From CAJXZP01 sp963974475 (lineage in GTDB: Bacteria; Bacteroidota; Bacteroidia; Flavobacteriales_G; Salibacteraceae): DNA of 64,000 nt. The notes beneath the pieces were generated by a model, which was not told where the DNA came from, did not search any database, and saw only the letters and a program-made list of their open reading frames with translations. Position 1 is the stretch's first letter. The number at the start of each line of letters is the position of its first letter. Below are positions 26,778-36,018 of this stretch, piece after piece. The position numbers and the translations under genes are program-made. The stretch lies in contig CAXBCR010000006.1 in the NCBI GenBank assembly GCA_963974475.1, positions 1 to 64,000 of the forward strand. The letters run 5' to 3'.

Positions 26778-27290
26778 ATGAAATTAGGATACATTCTTTC
26801 TTTAATAGCTTTACTAAGTTTTTCGTCAATCAATATGCAGGCCCAACCTATGAAAACGGGTATTGCAAAGCCTTATCAAGCATCTATGAATGGTTGGTTG
26901 GTGAGCTTAGAGGAAGCCAACGCACTTTCAGTAAAAACCGGTAAACCTATTATGGCCAATTTTACGGGTACAGATTGGTGTGGATGGTGTAAAAAATTAC
27001 GTAGAGAAGTTTTTGATACCCCTCAATTTATTGCATGGGCAAAAGAAAACGTGGTTTTATTAGAATTAGATTTCCCAAGATCATTCCAACTTCCGGATAA
27101 TATTCGTTCACAAAACCAACAAATGTCGCAAGCATTAGGGGTTAGAGGGTATCCTACTATTTGGTTTTTCACGTTATCAAATAACGACAAAGGACAAGTA
27201 AACATTGACCCACTTGGAAATACAGGATACGTTGCTGGCGGACCCAGCGCATTTATCAAGGTAGCTGAAGCTAGTATTTCAAAAAAGTAA
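26778..27290 (+). CDS. Exported thioredoxin-like protein (CGWC)
   Basis: 170 residues. Signal peptide (cut near MQAQ) followed by a thioredoxin fold of the DUF255/thioredoxin_7 type. The redox motif is Cys68-Gly-Trp-Cys71 in TDWCGWCKKL, and the cis-proline is in VRGYPTIWFF. The aromatic residue in the CxxC is unlike the CGPC of classical thioredoxin and suggests a different redox potential or substrate. It is probably periplasmic. Four bases separate it from a second thioredoxin-like gene, so they form an operon. Confidence 0.88.
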   Translation: MKLGYILSLIALLSFSSINMQAQPMKTGIAKPYQASMNGWLVSLEEANALSVKTGKPIMANFTGTDWCGWCKKLRREVFDTPQFIAWAKENVVLLELDFPRSFQLPDNIRSQNQQMSQALGVRGYPTIWFFTLSNNDKGQVNIDPLGNTGYVAGGPSAFIKVAEASISKK

Positions 27291-27294
27291 ATTC

Positions 27295-27840
27295 ATGAAA
27301 TCGTTACCAAGTGTAATCCTTCTCATTTTTCTGGTTTTTACCGGAAAAATGCAAGCGCAAGAAAAAATACATTGGATGACGGTTAGTGAAATGGAAGTAG
27401 CTATGACCAAGGAACCCCGTAAGGTTCTTATTGACGTGTACACTTCTTGGTGTGGTCCATGTAAAATGATGATGAGTCAAACTTTTACCAATCCCGACAT
27501 CATCGCTTACATAAATGAGCACTATTATGCGGTTAAGTTTAATGCCGAAGGCAACGAATCCATTTCGTTTAAAGGAGTTAATTACGTCAATCCATCTTAC
27601 AATCCAGACAATGCGAACCGTAGAAATGGGACGCATAATTTCACTAAAGCAATTGCTCCCGTAAATGGAAAAATTGCTTACCCCACAATTGTTTATTTGA
27701 ATGAAAAATTAGAAATTATTGCACCCGTTCAGGGATTTTGGAAAAAAGAACAATACATGCCTTTGTTGCATTTTATAGCCGAAGAAATTTATCTGACTCC
27801 TACTCCATTTGATACGTATCAACAGGAGTTTAATAAATAA
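27295..27840 (+). CDS. Exported thioredoxin-like protein (CGPC)
   Basis: 181 residues. Signal peptide (cut after MQAQ), thioredoxin fold with Cys53-Gly-Pro-Cys56 in YTSWCGPCKMM and a cis-proline in IAYPTIVYL. An insertion of about 25 residues (about 85-110, Asn-rich) lies between the second and third strand. Probably a periplasmic disulphide reductase partner of the protein encoded just upstream. An intrinsic terminator follows. Confidence 0.88.
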   Translation: MKSLPSVILLIFLVFTGKMQAQEKIHWMTVSEMEVAMTKEPRKVLIDVYTSWCGPCKMMMSQTFTNPDIIAYINEHYYAVKFNAEGNESISFKGVNYVNPSYNPDNANRRNGTHNFTKAIAPVNGKIAYPTIVYLNEKLEIIAPVQGFWKKEQYMPLLHFIAEEIYLTPTPFDTYQQEFNK

Positions 27841-27850
27841 CAGAAACTAA

Positions 27851-27878
27851 AAAAGAGGCTCAAAAGCCTCTTTTTTTT
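27851..27878. terminator. Intrinsic terminator after the thioredoxin pair
   Basis: Perfect 10-bp stem AAAAGAGGCT / AGCCTCTTTT with loop CAAA, eight T residues on the plus strand. On the minus strand it also has an A-run upstream turned into T, so it may serve the convergent FKBP gene as well. Confidence 0.9.
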
Positions 27879-27900
27879 ATACTGTATTAATCCAATTTGT

Positions 27901-28365
27901 TTATAAAACCCGATCTAATTTCACTTCAAAAATCAACACGGAATTTGCAGGAATAGAACCCGTAGATTGGGTGCCGTATCCGAGGTAGGACGGAATCAAT
28001 AATATTCCTTGGCCTCCCTCTTTAAATTTTGGTATTCCTTCCTGCCACCCTGCAATTACTCGACTTAGATTTAAGGTAATCGCGGTTTTGGCTTCATCAA
28101 ACACCTCATCGTTAGAAAGCATTCCTTTATACCTAATTTTCACGTCTGAGTATAACGAAGGGGTCTTACCTGTTCCTGGTTTGTCAATAACATAATACAG
28201 TCCACTAGCCGTGGAGTCGGCTGTTAAATTGTGACTTTGTATGTAGGCTTGAATAGTTTTTTTATCGACTGCCCTTCGGTCTACAGGAGTTTCGGTTTTT
28301 TTACAAGATCCGAGCAAAACAAATGTGCCTAAAACTATTACCGATGTTAGTGTGATTAATTTCAT
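27901..28365 (-). CDS. FKBP-type peptidyl-prolyl isomerase lipoprotein
   Basis: 154 residues from the ATG at 28363-28365, preceded by GGGAAG and giving a lipoprotein signal (lipobox LLGSC). A longer ORF start at 28398 would overlap the upstream gene and lacks this support. A short helical N-terminal segment (KKTIQAYIQSHNLTA) is followed by an FKBP domain (about 60-154): VKIRYKGML, VIAGWQEGIPKFKEGGQG, IPSYLGYGTQSTGSIPANSVLIFEVKL. It should catalyse proline isomerisation on periplasmic or outer-membrane proteins. It is adjacent to the SRPBCC gene on the same strand. Confidence 0.88.
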   Translation of the reverse strand: MKLITLTSVIVLGTFVLLGSCKKTETPVDRRAVDKKTIQAYIQSHNLTADSTASGLYYVIDKPGTGKTPSLYSDVKIRYKGMLSNDEVFDEAKTAITLNLSRVIAGWQEGIPKFKEGGQGILLIPSYLGYGTQSTGSIPANSVLIFEVKLDRVL

Positions 28366-28378
28366 CTTTTTACTTCCC

Positions 28379-28915
28379 TTATTTATTTTCCAATTCAACT
28401 TTTAAATTAGCCAATCCATTGGCTAAATCGGGACCTAAGATGTCATCAAAATTCATAAATAACAACATTAAATTTGATGGGTAAGGCATTCTTCCTTCAA
28501 ACCCCCACACGACTTTGGTTGTGCCTGCATCCACCAATTCAGTTTCAAAATATGCCATATCTTTTGCCTCAAAAGGTTTAGTGAAACGAAGTTCAAATTC
28601 TACACGTTTTCCATTCTCAATTTTGGTAATTTCTTGTTCTCCTACCCCTACTTCTTCTACTTGGCTATTCCAAAAAGAAGTAAAACCAACGGTCGCATCG
28701 GTACCTTCATAATGTTTTTCCATGTTTGGGTCTCGTTGTGCCCAAACACTAAAATTGTCTTGATTTCTCAAATGTAATACGTAATCAAAAGTAGCATCTA
28801 AAGGTGCGTGAATCTCCACCTCTCGTTGCACTTTATATGTATCTGGTAAAATTAATGCCGTCACTAATATCACCCCAATTAGCACCGCTACCCCTCCTAA
28901 AATTTTCTTTAACAT
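28379..28915 (-). CDS. SRPBCC (START-like) family membrane-anchored protein
   Basis: 178 residues from the ATG at 28913-28915, chosen because it starts the hydrophobic anchor (LKKILGGVAVLIGVILVTAL). An earlier in-frame ATG at 28969 would add 18 polar residues. The rest is a START/Bet v1-like ligand-binding fold (about 30-178: VQREVEIHAPLDATFDYV, TSFWNSQVEEVGVGEQEI, VVWGFEGRMPYPSNLMLL). Proteins of this class bind hydrophobic ligands; the ligand is unknown. It lies 13 bases upstream of the FKBP gene, probably co-transcribed. Confidence 0.8.
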   Translation of the reverse strand: MLKKILGGVAVLIGVILVTALILPDTYKVQREVEIHAPLDATFDYVLHLRNQDNFSVWAQRDPNMEKHYEGTDATVGFTSFWNSQVEEVGVGEQEITKIENGKRVEFELRFTKPFEAKDMAYFETELVDAGTTKVVWGFEGRMPYPSNLMLLFMNFDDILGPDLANGLANLKVELENK

Positions 28916-29151
28916 CCTTTTATTATTTGTGAATATAAATATTTGACTAAAGTAATTTTTTCCTGTCAATTTTTACTAAAAACCTTTTAACTATTCGTAC
29001 TGGCACAATCCACCAAAGCAACTCACAACCAATGAGACAATATTAGACAGATTACATCGGTGCCAAAAACCATGAAAACGCTAAATTTGCTTTTCATTAA
29101 AAAATAGGTGTGGGTAAGTGACTTCCGCTTTCAATTAAACAAATCAATACA

Positions 29152-29541
29152 ATGAAACCTAAATCAATTATTATCACCGCAGGAATATTTGGGGTATTTG
29201 CTGTAATTATGGGAGCAATGGGTGCCCACGCTCTCAAAGAAATTCTATCGCCAGCCACATTGCAAAGCTACTTAACAGGCGCACGATATAATATGTATCA
29301 CGCACTTGCCCTACTTGCCATTGCAGCTAATGCTCCGCACCTCAATACAAAATGGATGAAAAACGGGGTGCTTTTAATCATGTTTGGAACCGTTATTTTT
29401 TCGGGATCAATCTACCTATTAGCTACCAGCACCATTACCGGAATTTCATTAAAAGCAGTACTAGGCCCAGCCACTCCCATTGGCGGTTTATTGTTAATAA
29501 CAGGTTGGATATCAATTGCAATTGCAGCTTTCAGGAAATAG
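29152..29541 (+). CDS. DUF423 family membrane protein (YgdD-like)
   Basis: 129 residues, four hydrophobic helices. Family landmarks: GAMGAHALKEIL near the N-terminus, YNMYHALALLAI, GTVIFSGSIYLL and ATPIGGLLLITGW. DUF423/YgdD proteins are small conserved inner-membrane proteins of unknown function. It is a single gene. Confidence 0.85.
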   Translation: MKPKSIIITAGIFGVFAVIMGAMGAHALKEILSPATLQSYLTGARYNMYHALALLAIAANAPHLNTKWMKNGVLLIMFGTVIFSGSIYLLATSTITGISLKAVLGPATPIGGLLLITGWISIAIAAFRK

Positions 29542-29661
29542 AGTAGCTGTTGAAAACACGGTAAAATAAACCCCTTTTTGATCAGTCACTATGTCCAAAA
29601 AAAAACGCACTTTTGCGCCTTTATTTTTATCTAATTATTAGAAACTTAAAACACAAAAAAT

Positions 29662-31266
29662 ATGCAGAACGGCAAAAAAAATCCAAATGCTTCATTAGAG
29701 GATTTAGGAATCAAAAATGCAACTGTAAACTGGAACATTTCTCCAGCTGACCTAGCAAAGAAATCAATTGAATTAGGAATGGCTGAGGAAACAAGTACCG
29801 GAGCCATTAACGTATTAACCGGAAAATTTACAGGACGTTCTCCTAAAGATCGTTTCATCGTAAAAGACGCCATTACTGAAAATGCAGTATGGTGGGGAGA
29901 TATCAACATCCCATTTTCTGCTGAGGCATTCGACAAACTATACAATGACGTTGTTGCCTACCTAGGTGGTAAAGAAATTTATACTCGTGATTCTTATGCT
30001 TGTGCGGCAGAAGAATTTAAAATGAACTTAAGAGTAACTACAGAATATCCATGGTTAAGCTTGTTTGCTTACAACATGTTTTTACGTCCTACAGATGCGG
30101 AAATTGAAACTTTCGAAGCGGAATGGAATGTGATTTGTGCGCCCGGCTTTTTTGCTGATCCAGCAGTTCACGGAACACGTCAAGGTAACTTTGCTATTTT
30201 AGATTTTACACGTAAAATTGTGCTTATTGGTGGTACGGGTTACACAGGTGAAATCAAAAAAGGAATTTTCTCTGCATTAAATTTCATTTTACCGCATCAA
30301 AAAAACACGTTATCTATGCACTGTTCTGCCAATGTGGGCACGGATGGAGATACCGCAATATTCTTTGGTCTTTCAGGTACTGGAAAAACAACTTTATCGG
30401 CTGATCCTAAACGTAAACTTATTGGAGACGATGAGCACGGTTGGTCAGCAGACAACACCGTATTCAACTTTGAAGGTGGATGTTACGCTAAATGTATTGA
30501 TTTATCGGCAGAAAAAGAACCAGACATTTTTGCTGCAGTTCGTCCGGGTGCGTTACTAGAAAACGTAACCTATTATAAAGGAACAAAAACGGTAAATTAC
30601 GATGCAAGTGAAATTACAGAAAACACACGTGTTTCTTACCCAATTTTCCATATCGATAATATTCAACCAGGATCATTAGGAAAAAATCCTAAAAATATTT
30701 TCTTCCTAACAGCCGATGCCTTTGGAGTACTTCCTCCATTATCTAAATTGACTCCGGGTCAAGCGGCATTCCAATTTATTTCTGGATACACTGCAAAGGT
30801 TGCAGGTACTGAAGCAGGAATTACTGAACCTGTACCTTCGTTCTCTGCTTGTTATGGTGCTCCATTTATGCCATTGCATCCTACCAAATATGCTGATATG
30901 TTGAGCAAAAAAATGCAAGACGCTGGCGTGAACGTTTGGTTAATAAACACAGGATGGACTGGTGGTCCTTACGGAGTTGGTGAACGTATGAAATTGAAAT
31001 ATACACGTGCAATGATTACTGCAGTACTAGAGGGCGACCTTGATAACGCAACATTCATTACCGATCCTGTATTCCAATTATCTATGCCAACCGATTGTCC
31101 GAATGTGCCAAATGAAGTGTTAAACCCACGTAACACATGGGCAAACAAAGCAGATTACGACAAACAAGCAAATAACTTAGCAGATAAATTCAACAAGAAT
31201 TTTGAGCAATTTGCAGATAATGCATCTCAAGAAATTTTAGACGGAGCCCCAAAAGGTTCTAACTAA
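29662..31266 (+). CDS. pckA: Phosphoenolpyruvate carboxykinase (ATP)
   Basis: 534 residues, full length. The ATP-binding P-loop is GLSGTGKTTLSADP (about 234-247), followed by the kinase-2 region LIGDDEHGW and NFEGGCYAK. The enzyme converts oxaloacetate and ATP to phosphoenolpyruvate and CO2, the entry step of gluconeogenesis. Cytoplasmic. No other gluconeogenic gene is beside it; it is its own transcript with a terminator hairpin downstream. Confidence 0.96.
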   Translation: MQNGKKNPNASLEDLGIKNATVNWNISPADLAKKSIELGMAEETSTGAINVLTGKFTGRSPKDRFIVKDAITENAVWWGDINIPFSAEAFDKLYNDVVAYLGGKEIYTRDSYACAAEEFKMNLRVTTEYPWLSLFAYNMFLRPTDAEIETFEAEWNVICAPGFFADPAVHGTRQGNFAILDFTRKIVLIGGTGYTGEIKKGIFSALNFILPHQKNTLSMHCSANVGTDGDTAIFFGLSGTGKTTLSADPKRKLIGDDEHGWSADNTVFNFEGGCYAKCIDLSAEKEPDIFAAVRPGALLENVTYYKGTKTVNYDASEITENTRVSYPIFHIDNIQPGSLGKNPKNIFFLTADAFGVLPPLSKLTPGQAAFQFISGYTAKVAGTEAGITEPVPSFSACYGAPFMPLHPTKYADMLSKKMQDAGVNVWLINTGWTGGPYGVGERMKLKYTRAMITAVLEGDLDNATFITDPVFQLSMPTDCPNVPNEVLNPRNTWANKADYDKQANNLADKFNKNFEQFADNASQEILDGAPKGSN

Positions 31267-31289
31267 ATTCTAATTTCTTACATCATATT

Positions 31290-31331
31290 AAAGTCCCAAT
31301 TGGCATCCGCTAGTTGGGACTTTTGTTTTTT
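31290..31331 (+). terminator. Terminator-like hairpin after pckA
   Basis: Stem AAAGTCCCAA / TTGGGACTTT with a 14-base loop, followed by TTTT-G-TTTTTT. Confidence 0.75.
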
Positions 31332-31573
31332 GAGAATGTGGTTAGTTTTTTCAATTGGTTTCCAATTTGGTTATTTCATCCAATCACTTTTTGGTTTATC
31401 ACAAATTAGCTGACTGAGGGATTTTTTAAAGCTGTGAAGCTTTAACGGATCATCTCGAAGACCCTATTGGTATTTGCTTACAAACAATCTGACCCGGAGT
31501 ACAGACTGCATTAACCATATATTATCAATATCAACTACCAATACTATTCACTATTACACCTAAAAATTTAGCG

Positions 31574-31608
31574 AAAAAAAAACTCCTTCCTGCCATGCAG
31601 AAAGGAGT
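31574..31608 (-). terminator. Intrinsic terminator of rpsA
   Basis: Hairpin ACTCCTT-CCTGC / GCAG-AAAGGAGT at 31582-31608 with one mismatch; on the minus strand nine T residues follow. Confidence 0.8.
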
Positions 31609-31635
31609 CTCCTTATAAAGTATTAAAAAGAAGTC

Positions 31636-33738
31636 TTATTTCTTTTCCTTTTCTTCCATTGATGCTTTCAACGCTGCAAGCGAATCAAGATCACCTAAGG
31701 TAGATTTTTCTGATTTTTTGTTTAAAGAATCAACTGCACGGGCAGCGTTAGCTCTGTTTTGAACTTTCGCTTTTTTCTCCATTTCAGCTTTTTCTCTAGC
31801 ATCTTCTTCAAAAGTTCTAGTGTGAGAAACAATAATTTTTCTAGCTTCTTTGTTGAATTCTAATACAACAAAATCAAGATTATCATCGTTTACCAATTTA
31901 GCACCACTTTCTTTCTTAGAATGACGTGTTGGACAGAATCCTTCAATTCCGTAAGGTAAAGAGATCACAGATCCTTTTTCGCCTACTGAAGTAACGGTTC
32001 CTTTATGAGTTGATCCTAATTCAAATACTGTTTCGAATACATCCCAAGGATTTTCTTCCAATTGTTTATGTCCTAAAGATAAACGTCTGTTTTCCTTGTC
32101 AATTTCAAGAACTACCGCAGTCATTTCTTCACCTACTTTAGTGAATTCAGATGGGTGGTTTACTTTCTTGTTCCAAGATAAATCAGAGATATGGATAAGT
32201 CCATCAATTCCTTCTTCTAACTCAACAAACACACCGAAGTTTGAAATGTTGGTTACTTTACCTGAAGGTTTGCTATCTACTGGATATTTGCTTTCGATAT
32301 CTTCCCATGGATCGGTAGTTAAGCTACGTGTAGAAAGTGACATTTTACGCTCTTCGCGATCCAAAGTCATTACTACTGCTTCTACTTCGTCTCCTACTTT
32401 GAAGAAATCTTGAGCTGTTCTTAGGTGTTGAGACCATGACATTTCTGAAACGTGGATTAATCCTTCCACACCTGGAGCGATTTCAACAAACGCACCGTAA
32501 TCAGCCATCACTACAACTTTACCCTTAACTTTATCGCCTACTGCAAGTTTTTCGTCAAGAGATTCCCAAGGATGTTTTTGTAATTGTTTTAAACCAAGAG
32601 CGATACGTTTTTTGTTATCGTCAAAGTCAAGAATTACAACATTCATTTTTTGGTCTAATTCAACGAAATCTTCCGGATGGTTCACACGGCCCCAAGAAAG
32701 GTCAGTGATATGAATCAATCCGTCAACTCCACCAAGGTCAATAAATACTCCGTAAGAAGTGATGTTTTTCACAACTCCTTCAAGTACTTGTCCTTTTTCT
32801 AATTTAGACATGATTTCCACTTTTTGTTGCTCTAATTCAGCTTCAATAAGTGCTTTATGCGATACTACCACGTTTTTGAATTCATTATTGATTTTCACCA
32901 CTTTGAATTCCATGTTTTTACCTACATAAATATCGTAATCTCTAATTGGTTTAACGTCAATTTGAGAACCTGGTAAGAATGCTTCAATTCCGAATACATC
33001 TACAATTAAACCACCTTTAGTTCTACATTTAACAAAACCTTGAATAACTTTTCCAGTTTCAAGAGCCTCATTCACATCATCCCAAGCACTTAACATACGT
33101 GCTTTTTTGTGCGAAATAACTAATTGACCGTTTTTGTCTTCTAAGTTTTCAACGTAAACTTTAATAATATCTTCAACTTTTACATCTGCATTGTATCTCA
33201 ACTCATTTACAGAGATGATACCTTCAGACTTATAGTTAATGTCTACTACCGCTTCTTTGTTAGTTAAAGCAACAATTCGTCCATCCACAACTTCGTGATC
33301 TGCAATAGAAGTTAAAGTAGATACATACTCTTCTTCGTATTTTGCAAATACATCCGCAGGATAAACGTCTTCCGTTTTACCAATTGCACTCCAATCAAAA
33401 TCAGCCAATGGCTCAACTTTTGAATAGTCTATAGGCTCAGTGGATACCACTTCTGCTTTAGGTTCTTCGGCAACTGCTTCTTCAATAGCTTCCGCTACTT
33501 CTTCCACTACCACTTTTACTGCCTTCTTAGTTTCAGCAACTACTTCAGCAACCGCTTCTTTCACTTCTTCCACTTTTTCTTCTGCTACTTCTTTAGCCTC
33601 TTCAACTACTTCTGCAACAGCTTCTTTAGCGTCTTCCACTACTTCAGCAACTTTTTCTTTTACTTCCTCAACTTTGTTGGCAAGCGTTTCTTTTACTTCT
33701 GCAGCTTTAGCAGCTACATCTTTTTTCTCTTCAGCCAT
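31636..33738 (-). CDS. rpsA: 30S ribosomal protein S1 with long acidic N-terminal extension
   Basis: 700 residues. Six S1 (OB-fold) repeats run from about residue 150 to 655; repeats 3-5 are most typical (GVFIDLGGVDGLIHITDLSW, GAFVEIAPGVEGLIHVSEMSW, GVFVELEEGIDGLIHISDLSW). The first about 100 residues are low-complexity Ala/Val/Glu/Lys sequence with a recurring EEVKE/EVVEEAKE pattern, predicted to be a continuous charged helix. Bacteroidota S1 is usually near 600 residues, so this extension explains the extra length. S1 helps the 30S subunit capture mRNA, which matters in Bacteroidota where Shine-Dalgarno sequences are weak. Confidence 0.95.
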   Translation of the reverse strand: MAEEKKDVAAKAAEVKETLANKVEEVKEKVAEVVEDAKEAVAEVVEEAKEVAEEKVEEVKEAVAEVVAETKKAVKVVVEEVAEAIEEAVAEEPKAEVVSTEPIDYSKVEPLADFDWSAIGKTEDVYPADVFAKYEEEYVSTLTSIADHEVVDGRIVALTNKEAVVDINYKSEGIISVNELRYNADVKVEDIIKVYVENLEDKNGQLVISHKKARMLSAWDDVNEALETGKVIQGFVKCRTKGGLIVDVFGIEAFLPGSQIDVKPIRDYDIYVGKNMEFKVVKINNEFKNVVVSHKALIEAELEQQKVEIMSKLEKGQVLEGVVKNITSYGVFIDLGGVDGLIHITDLSWGRVNHPEDFVELDQKMNVVILDFDDNKKRIALGLKQLQKHPWESLDEKLAVGDKVKGKVVVMADYGAFVEIAPGVEGLIHVSEMSWSQHLRTAQDFFKVGDEVEAVVMTLDREERKMSLSTRSLTTDPWEDIESKYPVDSKPSGKVTNISNFGVFVELEEGIDGLIHISDLSWNKKVNHPSEFTKVGEEMTAVVLEIDKENRRLSLGHKQLEENPWDVFETVFELGSTHKGTVTSVGEKGSVISLPYGIEGFCPTRHSKKESGAKLVNDDNLDFVVLEFNKEARKIIVSHTRTFEEDAREKAEMEKKAKVQNRANAARAVDSLNKKSEKSTLGDLDSLAALKASMEEKEKK

Positions 33739-34067
33739 ATTGGACTAAAAAATTGTATTATGGTTTCGGAAACTCCATAAGATATTAAACCTGAACTACT
33801 CCCGATTGCAGTCTACCCCAAATATTGGGGCTGCAAAAGTAATGTTTTTCTGTAAATAAACACCTCAGGTTATTGCATTTATTAATAGGATGTTGTGAAT
33901 TAATGCTGCCCTCTCAAACCAGCCTATTTTCAAGCTATTTTTCGGCAAATTGTTCGCATAAAAAATTGTATGCGAATGCATCATGATCATTAAAAGTTAT
34001 CCCAACTTCAGACTTTGAACTTCCCGCTTTATTTTCCCAACTTCGTTTTCTGTCTCCCTACTTCAAC
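33739..34067. other. Upstream region of rpsA (329 bp)
   Basis: Contains the rpsA promoter candidate and a dyad at 33808-33834 (GCAG, 4-base gap, CCCCAA-ATA-TTGGGG, CTGC). No gene seen in the remainder up to the end of cmk. Confidence 0.5.
33834..33841 (-). promoter_or_regulatory. rpsA: Candidate -7 box of rpsA with overlapping dyad
   Basis: TACTTTTG on the minus strand matches TAnnTTTG, 96 bases before the rpsA start. A CCCCAA/TTGGGG hairpin (33816-33830) extended by GCAG/CTGC (33808-33834) covers the expected transcription start. It could be an operator or the base of a structured leader. Confidence 0.4.
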
Positions 34068-34757
34068 CTAACATCTCAGTAAAAAACCATCTACCCAGCC
34101 TTTTACCATTTCAAGTTGTTCTTCTCTTGTAATATTTGAATTGTCTAGTATTCTTGCATCTGAAGCTTGACGCAAAGGTGACTCATCTCTGGTTTGGTCT
34201 ACGTGGTCACGATGTTTCAGGTTTTCAATCACCTCGCTAAAAGATACTTTCTCCCCTTTCGCATCCAATTCATCCAACCTTCTTTGCGCACGAACTTCAG
34301 GAGTTGCGGTCATGAAAATTTTAAGCTCGGCTTCGGGCAAAACCACCGTACCTATATCTCTTCCATCCATCACCACACTCTTTTTTAGCGCCATTTGTTT
34401 TTGTAAAAAAACCAAACGTTGTCTAACTTCTTTTACCACAGCTACCTGACTAACGCGTTGTGAAACCGGCATTTTCCGAATTTCTTCTTCTACATTTTCA
34501 CCGTTCAAAAAAGTAATTTGACTTTGCGTTTTGGGGTCATAAGAAAGCGTCACATTTATTTTTTTCAAATCATCAATCAGCAATTGACTTTTTAAATCCA
34601 TCCCATCAAAGAAGTCATTACGCATAGCATACAAAGTCACCGCGCGATACATCGCACCTGAATCTACATATACAAAACCAATTTCTTTGGCCAATTGTTT
34701 GGCTAACGTACTTTTTCCACAAGACGAGAAACCGTCAATCGCGATATTAATGCTCAT
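34068..34757 (-). CDS. cmk: Cytidylate kinase
   Basis: 229 residues. P-loop GFSSCGKS (residues 9-16), the CMP-binding region DSGAMYRAVTL and the LID region with MDGRDIGTVVLPEA. It phosphorylates CMP and dCMP with ATP for RNA and DNA synthesis. Cytoplasmic. It lies downstream of porQ on the same strand, a neighbour pair I know to recur in Bacteroidota, though cmk also has its own -7 box at 34776-34783. Confidence 0.95.
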   Translation of the reverse strand: MSINIAIDGFSSCGKSTLAKQLAKEIGFVYVDSGAMYRAVTLYAMRNDFFDGMDLKSQLLIDDLKKINVTLSYDPKTQSQITFLNGENVEEEIRKMPVSQRVSQVAVVKEVRQRLVFLQKQMALKKSVVMDGRDIGTVVLPEAELKIFMTATPEVRAQRRLDELDAKGEKVSFSEVIENLKHRDHVDQTRDESPLRQASDARILDNSNITREEQLEMVKGWVDGFLLRC

Positions 34758-34775
34758 AAAATAAAATTAGAAAGA

Positions 34776-34783
34776 CAAAAGTA
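34776..34783 (-). promoter_or_regulatory. cmk: Candidate -7 box of cmk
   Basis: TACTTTTG on the minus strand matches TAnnTTTG, 18 bases before the cmk start, inside the 47-base gap after porQ. No well-spaced TTG. Confidence 0.35.
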
Positions 34784-34804
34784 GAGTTACCCAAGAAACT
34801 GTCC

Positions 34805-35863
34805 CTAATTAGAGGAAGATTTTCTTTTAAATGATTTCAAATCGGTGCTCACCGTAATATGGTGACTTGTGCCTGCAGCGGTATAAGATGCAACAGCATA
34901 CCCAAATTTGAATCGTTTAATACGCATCCCTAACCCTAGAGAAAAAGCATTGAAAGTGGTTTTGTTTGGGGTTGTAATTTCTGCTTTTCGTAAATAATTA
35001 TAGGCAATTTGTATATAGAAATTCTCCGAGGGTAAAATCTCTGCTCCGAAAACAAAATGACGAAAAAAATTGCCCGCAAAATCATTTGTACTGGTCGTTG
35101 CAATACTTGCACCTGAAGGGCCAATGGTAGGTAAGCCATCCACAGCCTTGTTTCCTACCAAACTCCACGTTTGTAAGTTATTGGCTAAAAAAGTGAACCT
35201 CAACGGAGCTTTATCCAATTTTATGGAACCTGCTATTTGCATATTAAACGGAATTTTTTGTCGATTTCCTTTAAAATACGGCACAATTTCAAACCCCATA
35301 TTATTCATTACTGCTCCAGCGGTAAACAACTTGTTTTTACTGATATAGGTCCCTCCTAAATCAAAAGCAACTCCAAAAGAATTCAGATAATCGTAGGAAG
35401 AATAAACCAATTTCATACTAGCTCCTACCGAAAACAAAGAATCAATAGCCCGCCCATAAGAAATATCAAAAGCGTAATCTCCCGCCTTAAAAGTTCCGTA
35501 TTGAACACCCGTTTCATCGGCACGTACAAAATTTCCATACCCCATAAATTGCATACCGGCACTAAATGTTCCAATGCCTTGGTAATATTTAGAATAGGCT
35601 ACATAACCCATGTTGATATCCGATAAATAATTGATATAGGTAAAAGTGGCTAAACGATCCATAGTGCTATCTAATACCGATGGATTGTCGGCTACTAAAT
35701 TCAAATCGCTGGAACCAGAAGAAATAAAGCTCCCCCCCATTGCCGCTGACCTAGCTGAAGTAGGTAAGTTTAAAAACTTATAGGTATTGCCACTGTTCAC
35801 TTGCGCAAACAATCCGCCCGAAAGAGCGAGGCTTAAAATTAGTAAAAGTAAGTTCTTTGCCAT
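34805..35863 (-). CDS. porQ: Type IX secretion system protein PorQ
   Basis: 352 residues. Signal peptide (cut after GLFAQ), then an outer-membrane barrel of the PorV/PorQ (FadL-like) type. Landmarks are YKFLNLPTSARSAAMGG at the N-terminus, DNPSVLD, and FKAGDYAFDISYGRAID. PorQ works with PorU, PorV and PorZ in the T9SS attachment complex that cleaves the C-terminal signal of cargo and fixes it to the surface. Three T9SS cargo genes in this window would be clients. It is followed by cmk after 47 bases. Confidence 0.9.
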   Translation of the reverse strand: MAKNLLLLILSLALSGGLFAQVNSGNTYKFLNLPTSARSAAMGGSFISSGSSDLNLVADNPSVLDSTMDRLATFTYINYLSDINMGYVAYSKYYQGIGTFSAGMQFMGYGNFVRADETGVQYGTFKAGDYAFDISYGRAIDSLFSVGASMKLVYSSYDYLNSFGVAFDLGGTYISKNKLFTAGAVMNNMGFEIVPYFKGNRQKIPFNMQIAGSIKLDKAPLRFTFLANNLQTWSLVGNKAVDGLPTIGPSGASIATTSTNDFAGNFFRHFVFGAEILPSENFYIQIAYNYLRKAEITTPNKTTFNAFSLGLGMRIKRFKFGYAVASYTAAGTSHHITVSTDLKSFKRKSSSN

Positions 35864-36018
35864 GTCTGATTAAAATCGATACCTATACGGTACGAATGTA
35901 GTTTTATTGTTTGGAGTAGAAAGTAAATTCCAAAAATGTTTTGCCTATTAGTGGCAAACACACTGCAATCGATTAAAAGACGCAAATATTCCTTTTGGTT
36001 TAATCCATTTCGTTTTTT

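Larger units (their letters stand above)
31267..31635. other. Intergenic region (369 bp) between pckA and rpsA
   Basis: Holds the pckA terminator (31290-31331) and the rpsA terminator (31574-31608), which are convergent. In between I see nothing recognisable. Confidence 0.5.

Noticed and set aside
33440..33748. 102-residue Ser/Thr/Ala-rich frame opposite the rpsA N-terminus
   Set aside because: It is the antisense shadow of the low-complexity Ala/Val/Glu/Lys coding repeat.
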